Shown here piece after piece: positions 36,962-47,220 of a stretch of DNA of 64,000 nt. The stretch comes from Ehretia macrophylla (lineage: Eukaryota; Streptophyta; Magnoliopsida; Boraginales; Ehretiaceae). The stretch's first letter is position 1. The number at the start of each line of letters is the position of its first letter. The notes below the pieces were generated by a model. It was given only the letters and a program-made list of their open reading frames with translations, did not search any database and was not told where the DNA came from. Location: positions 53,234,917 to 53,298,916 of the forward strand of contig CM075773.1 of the NCBI GenBank assembly GCA_037974665.1. Reading direction: 5' to 3'. The position numbers and the translations under genes are program-made.

Positions 36962-37450
36962 TGTATATGTATTATTCTTGCAAGAAGAAGACTTTACTTG
37001 GCTAGAATTATGTCATGTCATCTTCCACTAACTCTTTTTGCCATATGTCATCTTCCATTTAGCTCCTTTTACTTGGCTATAAATAAATGCATGGCAAGAT
37101 AGTGGGTTTTACCTAAGATTTGTAAGTTAGTCGATTTTGTCTTGATTTTGTAAGTTAGTGGGTTTGCCCTACATATCATCTCCAATCCCACTAAGTAAAG
37201 CAAGACGTACATTACACAACACATAACATACACTGCAAGAAAACTCTCTCTATTCTTTCTTGTGCTCTCGGCATAGTGAAGAAGAAGTTAGCACATACTC
37301 TTATTTGTTAGAGAAGACTCTTGAATGCTTGTATGAACAACCTAGGACTTTTGCTTGGTGTGAAAGAGCTTGTCAAACATTCTTGTGCTTTTCTTCATCT
37401 CTTTGGCTATCTTCAAGAGGTATACCTTTGTTTAACTCTTGCTTTTCATA

Positions 37451-37490
<40 letters not shown>

Positions 37491-38875
37491 TAGATTATGT
37501 TGATTATATAGACTTAACTTGAGGTATTTATGTGAATATAAATGTTATAATGCTAAAATATTTGAAATTTATGATTTGCTTCCACCAAACTTATAACTAA
37601 TTGTGATTCACAATTTGAATGATCCTTGGCACTCGTCACGCGGTAATAAATAGCTTCTCATTTCTAGCTAATATGCTGATTATCATATTAAACGGGCTAA
37701 AGTCAACTGGCTAGTCAACCTACTGTCCGTATCAAACACTTTATGATATTCTTACATTTGGCGTTAGCCGGCCAGTTTAATATGCTGATTCAGTTTTATA
37801 ATATATGATCAGACACTTAAAATTTTTATATTTATTCGAGGGAGATATTTACGTGCATTGCAAGGTTTATAGTGCTCCCAAACTTATACTGCTTTAGAGG
37901 TTCATAAATTAATTGATTTATTAGGCAAAATATCCATCTCCATAACAATAAGTTGTTTACTTATCCACAAAATTCAGCTTTTAAAATATGAATTATCTGA
38001 TTATATGGGTAAAGAATTGTTTTATTTAACAATATACAAACATTATTTTTAGTAAATTAATATCATAATGATTTATCTCATAACTGATTATTGAGATAAT
38101 TAATCATGAAAAAATAATAATCCAGATCATCAAACGGCCCTTGATTGAGTCCCTTTAACCCTAAAAAATCTAAATATAGAAAAATTAATCTCTTTTGATG
38201 ATTTTCTAGACCATTATATCAATCTCCTTATCTTTTACAAGACATTCAACCAAGTGATAATAAAACTTTGTTAATTCATTGACATAAATAGGGCCAATTT
38301 CAATTGTAACAGAAGAATAACAAGGAAGAAAAACAAAAAGTTAGTATCAAATATGCTCAAAGTGTTCAAACGATAATAAAAAATCCTGTTCGAACCTAGG
38401 ATCTATATTACTAATTGGCTTATGCAAGAAAACAATTTGTATGTATTTGGCCCAGAGGATGGTCTAGCAATATTGAAGTGAAATCGCACGTGCAAGGTTG
38501 CAAGTTTAGACATTCTCCACTACGGTGGAGTTCCGCTCTTAACTGACATTTTGTATATATAGAGACACATTGCTGCACTCGAGGGTTCACCATTTAGTGG
38601 TCGGATTTCGCCGGATAAACCGATAATTGAACATCGTCAATTAATTTATCACGTCATCCAAAAAAGTACAAAGTACTTATTCAAGAAATTAAAAAATATA
38701 TATATATATTTACAGTCCTTGATTTTGAAGGTAAAAACGTCTGAATTCACTACATTTATTTTAGTGTAGATAACAACAATACAAGAGGGACTAAAAATAA
38801 AATTCGTTTTAGTTTCGGGGTCATATTGTGTTGTGAAAAAATGTAGAGCGATTTACAATAGACCCTGCATGACAA
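36962..38875. repeat. 1.91-kb tandem duplication, unit 2
   Basis: Second unit, immediately adjacent. Its right end runs without interruption into the coiled-coil exon, so this is the unit in the ancestral context at the right-hand side; unit 1 is ancestral at the left. Contains an AT microsatellite at about 37448-37487 that is longer than in unit 1. Confidence 0.95.
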
Positions 38876-39502
38876 ATTGGTCTGCAGTAGGAGGTTGGTT
38901 GCTAATATTGGAAGTCAGCTCGCAAAGCTCCTTATCCACTGTTTCACGCTCTCCCTTCAACTGTCCAAATTTAGCATTTAATAGCTCAAATTCGTGGTTG
39001 AGCTCCTCTTGACGTTGCACTAATTTGTCTTTCTTAAATAGTGCATTGATCTGTAGCAAACGCTTCTCAATCCAATCCACCTCAATGCCATTCATCTTTA
39101 GGTCATTAAGATCTCGTTGAGAGAAATCTAGTTGGTCCGGATCTATATTCCCAACTGTGAGATGCTCAAGCCTGTACACGACCTCGGCTAAGATTTCCAA
39201 CAACATGGACTGAAACACATTGCTCATCACTCTAAATCTCGATAACGATTCTGGATATCGTGTAATAATCCTGTTAAGTGTAGGGATACACCTTTGAGCT
39301 ACCAAGTAGCTCTTCCAGGGAACTTGTTCATCACCACGACCAGGGCCATTGTATGGAATTAGACTACTGCTTGAAGAAATGTAGACCACCATGTTAGAGG
39401 CCTGGGGAAGTGTTCCTTCCAGTGTCATATAATCATCAGTATTATCAAGCAGATGAGTAGAAGCAGCTTGTGTCTCGGGTTCGAGCTCTTTCTGATCAAT
39501 TC
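38853..39502 (-). CDS. Coiled-coil exon, last exon of a host-type gene
   Basis: A long open exon of about 216 codons. It starts after an acceptor TTTTAG at 39503-39508 (first residues IDQKELEPETQAASTH) and ends with a TAA just inside the tandem-duplication unit. The first half is helical (VPWKSYLVAQRC, ESLSRFRVMSNVFQSML). The second half, from about MNGIEVDWIEKRLLQIN to CELTSNIS, has strong heptad character and is predicted coiled coil. The style recalls coiled-coil tails of plant MATH/coiled-coil, PEARLI4-like or DUF724-like proteins, but I cannot name the family. No stops or frameshifts, unlike the neighbouring elements. It may be the 3' exon of a chimeric transcript or a captured fragment. 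Confidence 0.55.
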
Positions 39503-39562
39503 CTAAAAGGACAAGTAAAGCTTCACGTTACAACAAAATTAAGATGTACGCACAAAAGATGC

Positions 39563-40549
39563 TGTAACACACTCAAGCCCAAAGGAAGAGCCCATCCCAA
39601 AAGACTAGCCTTTTAGGTGGGAGAACCCCTTGGACTTAAGTATCACTCCTTGTGAGAGTGGAATCCCGATGTGGGATTCGTTACATTAATGTAACACACT
39701 CAAGCCCAAAGGAAGAGCCCATCCCAAAAGACTAGCCTTTTAGGTGGGAGAACCCCTTGGACTTAAGTATCACTCCTTGTGAGAGTGGAATCCCGATGTG
39801 GGATTCGTTACATTCCACCCCCCTTAAGAAGCCGACGCCCACGTCGGCTGGCCCTATCGACACTGACCCGCCAGGTGCCCGCCCGCAGGCGACTCCACCC
39901 ACCTACCAGTATTCAGCGCCCGCCCGCAGACGACGCCTTAATCCAGCCTATAGTCCCCCCGCCCATGGGTTTAACTCTCAACGAAAGCACCAATGTAACA
40001 CACTCAAGCCCAAAGGAAGAGCCCATCCCAAAAGACTAGCCTTTTAGGTGGGAGAACCCCTTGGACTTAAGTATCACTCCTTGTGAGAGTGGAATCCCGA
40101 TGTGGGATTCGTTACATTTCAATGTAACACACTCAAGCCCAAAGGAAGAGCCCATCCCAAAAGACTAGCCTTTTAGGTGGGAGAACCCCTTGGACTTAAG
40201 TATCACTCCTTGTGAGAGTGGAATCCCGATGTGGGATTCGTTACATTCCACCCCCCTTAAGAAGCCGACGCCCACGTCGGCTGGCCCTATCGACACTGAC
40301 CCGCCAGGTGCCCGCCCGCAGGCGACTCCACCCACCTACCAGTATTCAGCGCCCGCCCGCAGACGACGCCTTAATCCAGCCTATAGTCCCCCCGCCCATG
40401 GGTTCGACTCTCAACGAGAGCACCAATGTAACACACTCAAGCCCAAAGGAAGAGCCCATCCCAAAAGACTAGCCTTTTAGGTGGGAGAACCCCTTGGACT
40501 TAAGTATCACTCCTTGTGAGAGTGGAATCCCGATGTGGGATTCGTTACA
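39563..40549 (-). mobile_element. TRIM array: two TRIMs plus extra LTR in one target site
   Basis: Five LTRs of exactly 123 bp (39563-39685, 39690-39812, 39994-40116, 40123-40245, 40427-40549) and two 181-bp interiors (39813-39993, 40246-40426). The order is LTR, ttaa, LTR-int-LTR, tttcaa, LTR-int-LTR. The whole is bounded by GATGC (39558-39562, 40550-40554). On the minus strand the LTR is TGTAACGAATCCC...GTTACA. It is followed by a PBS-like TTGGTGCTCTCGTTGAGAG, and the interior ends in a PPT-like AAGGGGGGTGGAA. There is no coding capacity: a terminal-repeat retrotransposon in miniature, here multimeric. It lies in the putative intron between the IDD-like fragment and the coiled-coil exon. 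Confidence 0.9.
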
Positions 40550-40583
40550 GATGCATATATATATATAATAAGAATTAGAATAC

Positions 40584-41010
40584 CTTGCAAAAGATTTATG
40601 AGCCAGGAGTTGCTTGGGGAACTTAATGGATCTCCAACGCTGCCTCTCCTCTCATTAGTACCTTGGATGTTTAGCCCTTCTTGCTTTAAGCCTTGTGGTT
40701 GTTGTAATGGTGATAAGGTGAGGTTTACAGTAGCAGATGGCATCTGGTTGCAGTTTCCTCCATAATCAGCCATTGATGATGAGCTAAAGATGTTGCTAGA
40801 TCCCATTTGCATCATATGCTGCATAGTTGTTGAGCTTGAAGGCATGAAAAGATTTGAATTTGCAGACATGTTAAGGCTGTTGAGATTGGGATTAGGTTGA
40901 TCTAACCACAGTGATAATCTTGGCTTCTGCTGATGTTGATCATGTCCAGTCAGTGAATTTCCAGCAAAATCTGATCCAAAAGCAGCACCAATTTGTGAAA
41001 CAGATTAATT
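40584..41010 (-). pseudogene. IDD/BIRD zinc-finger protein C-terminal fragment
   Basis: The minus strand reads SVSQIGAAFGSDFAGNSLTG, then QKPRLSLWLDQPNPNLNSLN, MSANSNLFMPSSSTTM and later LSPLQQPQGLKQEGLNIQG. The PRLSLWLD...NPNLN and SANSNLFMPSS pattern resembles the C-terminal region of indeterminate-domain (IDD) transcription factors. The C2H2 zinc fingers that define the family are absent. An in-frame TAA lies directly before SVSQIG and no acceptor there would preserve the frame, so the left edge is a breakpoint and not an exon start. The right edge reads SWLINLLQ and a donor-like CAAG|GTATTC at 40584. Best read as a captured gene fragment. Confidence 0.6.
40618..40672 (-). repeat. 54-bp shared segment (copy 2)
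   Basis: Follows GLKQEGLN in the IDD-like fragment and encodes [17 protein letters not shown]. Near-identical to 41093-41147. Confidence 0.9.
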
Positions 41011-41080
41011 ACTAGTCTAGGAAAATTCAAATTAAACGTACTTTTTGTCTGAATTTGTCCAGTTACTAGAAAACTCGAGA

Positions 41081-44000
41081 TTAAATATTAGGGGAACTTA
41101 ATGAATCTCCAACGCTGCCTCTCCTCTCATTAGTACCTTGGATGATTGTATCTTCCCTTAGATTAACTCCCATGTCATCTGGATTGTCAAAAGCTGCTAT
41201 CATGGGTCGAGGTCCAGTCCTTACAACTGTATCTAAGCCTTCTACTTGCTCTTTGGGCTGGTGATCTTGAAGCTTTCGCTTTCGTTTTTTATTCCTTTTC
41301 TGTGACACAAGCAAATGCATCTCATTGCTGATTTGCTTTTCTCCTAACGGTTCAATCTCCCAAGGACAAACGTTTTCAGGCCGTGTGATGGATGGAGGTC
41401 CATCCCATTGAATCTTCAGGCATCGCCATTCAGAATTTGGCCAATTTTTATGGCAAAGATTTCCAACCCCAACTATAGTACCGATAAATCTGAGTAATCA
41501 AGAAAAAGAATTAATAAAGAATACAGTACAATCTCTTTAAATTAATACTCGATAAATAAATAATCTCTTCTGAATAATAAAATCATTCCATCTTCACATG
41601 GGATTAGTGTAAAAAATTAATAATTTCGTTAAAATTATAAGATAATACATTTAATATATTTTTCTTTTGTATTTTGTACACCCATATATTTTATAAATTA
41701 ATAATTAGCTAAAAAAAATACATAATAAATTAATTATGGGGTTTTCTCAAATATGAATTTACAATAACTTGTCTTCTGTTAAACTTCAAATGTAGTTGAT
41801 CAACCTCATCTTTAATTGTGCGCAATGTGGCTAAAAGTCCTGTTGTTGTGCTTTGAGCACCTGCTTGCATGACAACAGTTCCAAAAATTGTATATATCAT
41901 CATCAAATTCAACTTCACCTTCACCTTCATCTTGAGAAGTCATTTTATGTTGTCAATAATTTCATCTACGCTCAAATTAAACATCTGTATTGGTGTCATT
42001 TTCACCGAAAAAATTCAAGAGATGGTTGACATTTATTTTCTAATGGTACCTCAACTCATTGATTACGATTCTCAATCATTAATGGCTTGTGAATCTTTAT
42101 AAGTTAATAAATTAATATATTGCAAAATTAGTAGAATTTAGATGATTTCAACCAATATTAATTTAAAGAAGTTATATCCATGGCTAACATTAAGATAGCT
42201 TTCATTGTGTCCAATCACTCACTCTCTCTTCATTACCTCTTCTCCGAAGCCCCTTCCACTTCGTATGGCATCTTGATTTTCATTCCAATATGGAAGTTCC
42301 GATTACGAGCTTCTACATATTTGTTCAACGTTATAACGAACTGACTTAATCTGCATGCAAAGGTTTTGCCACAATACATAAATATTGTGAGAACATTTGC
42401 ACATTCTATGTTAGATCGTTTGAGCATAAAGATCATCTCTGATCCTAAGAGAATGCGTTGAATACATTATACACCTTGGTTTGCAATAAGCAACAAAGCG
42501 AGATTTGACAAGTGAAGCATGAAATGCAGCTCCTGATGAGAGGAAGGATCTTTTTGGGCGAGCAAATCGTCTAACTCCAACGCGCATTTCCCCATCCTCT
42601 CCTCTGAAAAATTAGTCATTTACATAAGATGTGAAAGAGAATAATACAGGCTTGGATAAATGGATATGTTATTGCAAACATATGAAAAAGGTGAAAGGAA
42701 ACTAGCTAGAAAAAATTGAAACACATACCTCAGGAATACAAAAGTATCCCCAGAAACTAATCCCTTAGAGGTAACAAATGCACTCCATCCTGTTGTAAGC
42801 ATATGCCTAGGACGTTGACCTGTTCAATTTGTTGGGAATTAGGGTGTTAGAACCAAAAATAAACGAGAAATAAGATGATACAAGATTTAACATAGTTCGG
42901 CCAAGCTAAATCCAGACAATAAAAGAATTTATACACAAGATAGAGCTCTCTAACACTATGTCCCTAGTCTCTCTTTGCCTCAACACCCTCATCTCAATGA
43001 GTCTAAACCACTGTTTATATATACAAAGAGATACTATTCTGCTTAGAATAGAATTCCTGCATACCCTATTTCCTTTAGGAAAAGAATTTCTACATAGGCG
43101 AAAACTAGGACAACAGGCCTATCAAAAATATGCACCATGATCCTAACACAATTCAACAATAATATTAAAGCAACGCATACGCTTGAGGTGCACCATTTGA
43201 GTTTCATCTTCGTTTGTTGTTCATACTGTACCTCTAAATGTACGTTTGAAATTCCATTCAATCCCATGAAGATCTTTTGCTTCCAACGTTTGTGTTGGTA
43301 TCGTTTCGGTCATGTCCTGGTAAATGTAATAAAGCACACAATATATAAGCACATATATTAAAGATTGGAAGAATAACTAAGTATTGGAACAAGAAGCAAC
43401 ATTACCAGGGGTGGAAGGCATTTATTAGCATGTTCTTTAGGAACATATAATCCGTAACGCGTGCTCAAATCAGAGGCAGTTAAAACCTTAGAGAATGAGT
43501 GAACTGTGGCCTTCGAAGGCTTAGCAGGAGAGAAATTGATTCTGCAGGTTGGCTCAATTTGCTACAAAAAGATTTATCCAATAATCAATTTATTATTGTT
43601 TCATTTTGCATCCCAATACACTGGTAAGGACAATTTTTGTTTGCTAAAAATTCTAAATGAGAACAAGAAGTGTACAAAACTCTTGCATAAAAAAAAATGA
43701 AAAGAATTTAATTAGGAAACTGAGTAATTAAGTTCTTACATTTGCTTCTGGCATCAACGTAATTTGCGCGTAAACATCATCTGTGCCTTCTTCAGCCTAT
43801 GACACAAAGCATTGTTGCAAATAAACATAAACACTTTTTTTTTTTTTTTTGTGTAGATAAAATATGTGCAAAACAACTTACCCGAAGTTGAATATCCACT
43901 AAGCGGCAAAGGATTTTTGAGGGCAAATTCGGTAATTGTCGATTTGATTCATGATCTGTTGATGCCTCGAACTACAAAAAATCCAAATAATGTTAATGTT

Positions 44001-44798
44001 AATTTCCCGAAGAAAAAAACCAGTCACGCTTCAAACTTTCAGGTTCATTATAGCTTCTTCCAATTGCTCTTACATACAAACAAAATAATTTTTTAAATAA
44101 TGATTAAAAAGTGTTTTCACTCATATCCATCTTATTACTTCTTAGATCAACCATTACAAGATTAGGTTTATTGGATGATTTATTGATTTTACTCATATAT
44201 TTGCTTAAAATATTTATATAGTCCAAGAAAAATCAGCTTAACATGTTTCTTGAAGCACTATCTAAGAAAAATAAAGTTAATTAAAAATTTAATTCGTATA
44301 TTAGTTATATTAACTAAAAGACATAAAATCTATGGTTTTTATTTTGCTAAATTAATATACGTAATAAAACTATATCTTTAAGGATCAATATACCAATAAT
44401 AAGTAGTTGTACGAAGGTGTAAGTGAAGAGAATAGAAGATATGAAGTATGTCTCTTAGTTTAGTATATATTCACAGCTGACGCAACTCCGTATCGAGAGA
44501 CCAAACACTTACTTGCTCCAGGTGACCTTGTGGAAAGTAGTATACTGCATCTCCAACGCGTGGAAGATCAACCAATGGACCAGCGCATGCCTTCCACAGC
44601 TCTGTATGCAGATGCAGATCATCACCTAAAAGTATTTTTCAGAAACTGATTAAACGTTTGTAGTAAAGAAAGGAAAACACAGGAAAACACTAACACTTGA
44701 TAACCTATATATATAATACAAAGTTTTTCGAATGATTGACCTGTAGCAAAAATATTGCTATTTTGTTGCTGCCATGAACACGACCTCGTACTCGTCAT
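41081..44798 (-). CDS. ARF: Auxin response factor (ARF), B3 + Auxin_resp, no PB1
   Basis: Ten exons on the minus strand: 44798-44741, 44625-44513, 43971-43882, 43796-43740, 43561-43406, 43316-43232, 42819-42729, 42603-42475, 42350-42237, 41489-41081. All introns are GT-AG and phases agree, giving 433 codons plus stop. The N-terminus carries [20 protein letters not shown] and [10 protein letters not shown]. The B3 DNA-binding domain follows ([50 protein letters not shown], SGDTFVFLR), then Auxin_resp ([20 protein letters not shown] ... [20 protein letters not shown]). It would bind auxin-response elements in the nucleus. The C-terminal PB1 domain for Aux/IAA pairing is absent; the tail after [18 protein letters not shown] ends in a 54-bp segment shared with the IDD-like fragment. 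Confidence 0.8.
41093..41147 (-). repeat. 54-bp segment shared by ARF tail and IDD-like fragment (copy 1)
   Basis: On the minus strand begins CATCCAAGGTACTAATGAG and ends near AAGTTCCCC, encoding [17 protein letters not shown] at the end of the ARF frame. The other copy is at about 40618-40672 with one or two changes. Both contain a donor-like AAG|GTACTAATG. Confidence 0.9.
41490..42236. other. Large ARF intron 9, unannotated content
   Basis: About 750 bases, AT-rich on the left. The block 41745-42110 is less AT-rich and holds a 66-codon minus-strand frame (41930-41730) with [10 protein letters not shown], which I do not recognise. No element ends seen. Confidence 0.4.
42830..43148. mobile_element. 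319-bp solo LTR in ARF intron 6
   Basis: Starts TGTTGGGAATTAGGG, ends ATCCTAACA, and is flanked by CAATT at 42825-42829 and 43149-43153. TG...CA ends, short inverted termini (TGTTGGGA / TCCTAACA) and a 5-bp target duplication identify a small solo LTR, perhaps of a TRIM. It lies five bases from the AG-proximal end of the intron, just before the acceptor of the exon starting at 42819. Confidence 0.85.
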
Positions 44799-44819
44799 GA
44801 TAAACCTTAAACGTACCAC

Positions 44820-45160
44820 TTTTGTACTAAAAAAGGAACCAAGTAGTCATTTGCTTATAGAAGCCCCTACCTACTCTCTTCATTTATACAGGCCCTCACG
44901 CCTCGGTCTTCTTGGCTAGGTTGCTTTCTTCGTGGTCTTTTTCATAAAAAGACATGGGTCCATATACGTGCCACAAGGAGGACCTCAAGAAGTGGAGAAT
45001 ACTTTCTTAAGCTTTTCACACTAACCGTGTGTAATTTTTTTTTTTTTTTTTGGGCACACCATGTGTAATGATACGGTTTACTTTGCAAAGCTTTTTTTGT
45101 GTTTGTTTTGGCCATTCTAGTTGAAATTATAGTTTAAACTTAAAATTTTAATTGTATTTA
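44820..45160. other. ARF upstream region
   Basis: Presumed promoter and 5' flank of the ARF gene. The only structure noted is a T-run at about 45029-45047 with TGTGTAAT on both sides, possibly a tiny retroposon scar. Confidence 0.4.
44882..44888 (-). promoter_or_regulatory. Possible TATA box of the ARF gene
   Basis: The minus strand reads TGTATAAATG about 85 bases upstream of the ARF start codon at 44798, a plausible distance for a plant core promoter. No auxin-response element was searched for systematically. Confidence 0.35.
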
Positions 45161-45161
45161 G

Positions 45162-45818
45162 TGTTAAAATATATATTTATTTTATATCAAAAAATTATAA
45201 ATTTTAATATTGTTTATCTTTCATGTGTCATATGTGTTTACATAAACATCTTAAATCAGGTTATACATGAAAGAAATGTTAGAACATATACACACTTGTC
45301 TCAATCAAAAAATCATTGTCTCTAAGATTACCTTAAAGATCATGGATTACTTTATCTAACACCAATTGGTTTTAAGATTGAACTCTATAATTCTTAACAT
45401 GGTATCAGAGCTGAGTCTTTGATCCAGTCTTGTTCATCTTCTGTATATGTCATCTTCTACGCGTGTTCAATTTTTCATATGTGTCACATGTTTGTCTAAT
45501 CTTCCACATATGACCTATATCAAATCAGGTCAAATGAGAGCGCAAGTGTTAAAATATACACTTATTCTACATTAAAAAAATCATAAAAGTTAAACCTTGT
45601 TCATCTTCTATGTATGTCATCTTATATGCATGTTCAATCTTTCATGTGTGTTTAATTTTTTAAGTCTGATTCATCTCAAATCAGGTTATACATGATGAGA
45701 ATTGTTATAATATACACTTGTTTAAAAAAAATCATACAATTCTAAACTACCTTATATAATTATAGATTACTTCACATAATACCAATTGATTTTAGGTGAA
45801 ATACTGTAATTTTTAACA
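45162..45818 (+). mobile_element. Second TRIM cluster (Met-tRNA PBS type)
   Basis: LTR-like units start TGTTAAAAT or TGTTAGAAC at 45162 (truncated), 45277-45399, 45547 (truncated) and 45703-45818. The complete 45277-45399 unit (123 bp) ends TTCTTAACA and is followed at once by TGGTATCAGAGC (45400-45411), a Met-tRNA primer-binding site. Each unit is preceded by an AAATCAGGT-containing stretch that probably includes the PPT. The non-coding interiors are about 150-300 bases. No target duplication encloses the cluster. Confidence 0.65.
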
Positions 45819-45939
45819 CCTTTGGTCTATTCCACCCAACACTTAAGTGTTACTCTAGCAAAAACGTTTCGTTTTGTACAGTGTTGGCCCTGTTGACATG
45901 TAAGTTTTCTCTCTCTTTTTTTTTGGGTTAATACTATTT

Positions 45940-46240
45940 TTGGTCCTTTATTTTTAACCTCATTGACGATGTAGTCTCTTATCTTCAAAAGTGATATATT
46001 TCAATCCCTTATCTTTTCCAATTTGTACATCGTTAGTCCTTTTATGTGAATTCGTTAAAAATTTAACAAGAGATGCATGTGTCCAATATGTGTGTCTTAA
46101 TAATTCCATAAGATTTTTAACATATTTACAAAAAAAGACTAATGGTGTCCTAACTTAAAAAAATAAAAAATAAAAATATATCACTTTTAAAAATAAAAAA
46201 TCACATTATCAATGAAGTCAAAGATTTTTTTCTTCTTTTT
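45940..46240. mobile_element. MITE-like inverted-repeat element
   Basis: The left arm (about 45945-45995: CCTCATTGACGATGTAGTC, AAAAGTGATATATTT) is the inverse of the right arm (about 46180-46235: AAATATATCACTTTT, CATTATCAATGAAGTC). The arms are about 60 bases with a non-coding middle. No target duplication resolved. Confidence 0.6.
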
Positions 46241-46925
46241 GGTCAATGACATGTAATTTCTACGTATTGATTGATCAATTCGTACAACTTGTTTACTGAC
46301 CTAAATTAAATATGAGAAGCCAAATGGAATCTGACTTTAAAGTTTTGATCTTAGAAAGCTCACCTCTTAGAAGGAAAGATGTTGGAAGCCATGGAGCCTG
46401 TTCCCACTCACTTTTTTTTTATCTTTTTTGTGAATGATGCCAAAGCGTGGTGAATTGAGGATGAGAATCAAAATACCATAGCTATGAAGATGAAAATAGT
46501 GGTGAATTGAAGGTGAGTACCAAAAGCAGTCTCTTTACTTGGCTTCCAATTAATGGTCTATTTTTTTTAATTGAAGTTGGGTGAAATGAAGATCAGAATC
46601 AAAAGTCTGTATGAAGATGAGAATCAAAAGCAGTATCTTGACTAGCCTCCCACATGGTCATTTTTAAAAAATAAAATAAAATCAAGGGAGAGTTAAGTCA
46701 TATATTACACATGAAAAAATGTTATTAGTGAGAATCTGCAAAATCTCACATTTAAATCGAGAATCATATTACTAGACCAAAGACATGATGGTTCGAATAG
46801 TATTTCTAGCATGCCAAATGTTTGTTTCCTCTGTCATCTTCCGATTCATATAAGCGATTGATAATGCATGCATGCCTGCTAATATGTGTTTAAGCAAATC
46901 TTCAACTTCACAAAGGAAAAAAAAA
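46240..46925. other. Unannotated intergenic stretch
   Basis: AT-rich. Several short imperfect repeats around GTGAATTGAAGGTGAG and GATGAGAATCAAAA (46450-46640). No coding content. Confidence 0.4.
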
Positions 46926-47220
46926 ATGATCTTGACATTGTATTCATTCAATAAAAAATCAACATAATGGCCTTGTATCTCTTGGACAATGTATTATGGG
47001 TTGCTCATAAATCACTGATTACTTCGATTCAAATAGAAAGGATAAAGATCGTGTCTCTAATAAAAGAAGTATTAAAAAAAAAAAAGGAATTCCAAATTAA
47101 AGATCGTGTCTCTAATTAAAAAAGTATGAAAAAAAAGAAACCCAGAAGCATGTGACGCTCAATTTTACTTCATCCAAATTAAAGATCGTGTCTCTAATTA
47201 CTGAGTTACCTTGGTACATA
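46925..47220. repeat. Old dispersed repeat, copy C
   Basis: Matches the blocks at 888-990 and 6975-7070 (CAACATAATGGCCTT, ATCACTGATTACTTCGATT, AAAGATCGTGTCTCTAAT). The last motif occurs three times here (near 47044, 47099 and 47182). Confidence 0.7.

Noticed and set aside
39757..40480. Pairs of 86- and 96-codon open frames repeated twice, rich in Pro and Arg
   Set aside because: They fall across the TRIM LTR and its GC-rich non-coding interior, overlap in two frames, and repeat only because the element repeats.
41730..42102. Frames in ARF intron 9 considered as an extra exon
   Set aside because: ARF phases are already complete without it, and neither strand shows a recognisable domain or good splice sites in frame.
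38853..44798. Helitron as the vehicle for the composite locus
   Set aside because: I looked for a TC start, a CTRR end with a preceding hairpin, and AT insertion flanks, and saw no convincing pair. The idea is not excluded, only unsupported.
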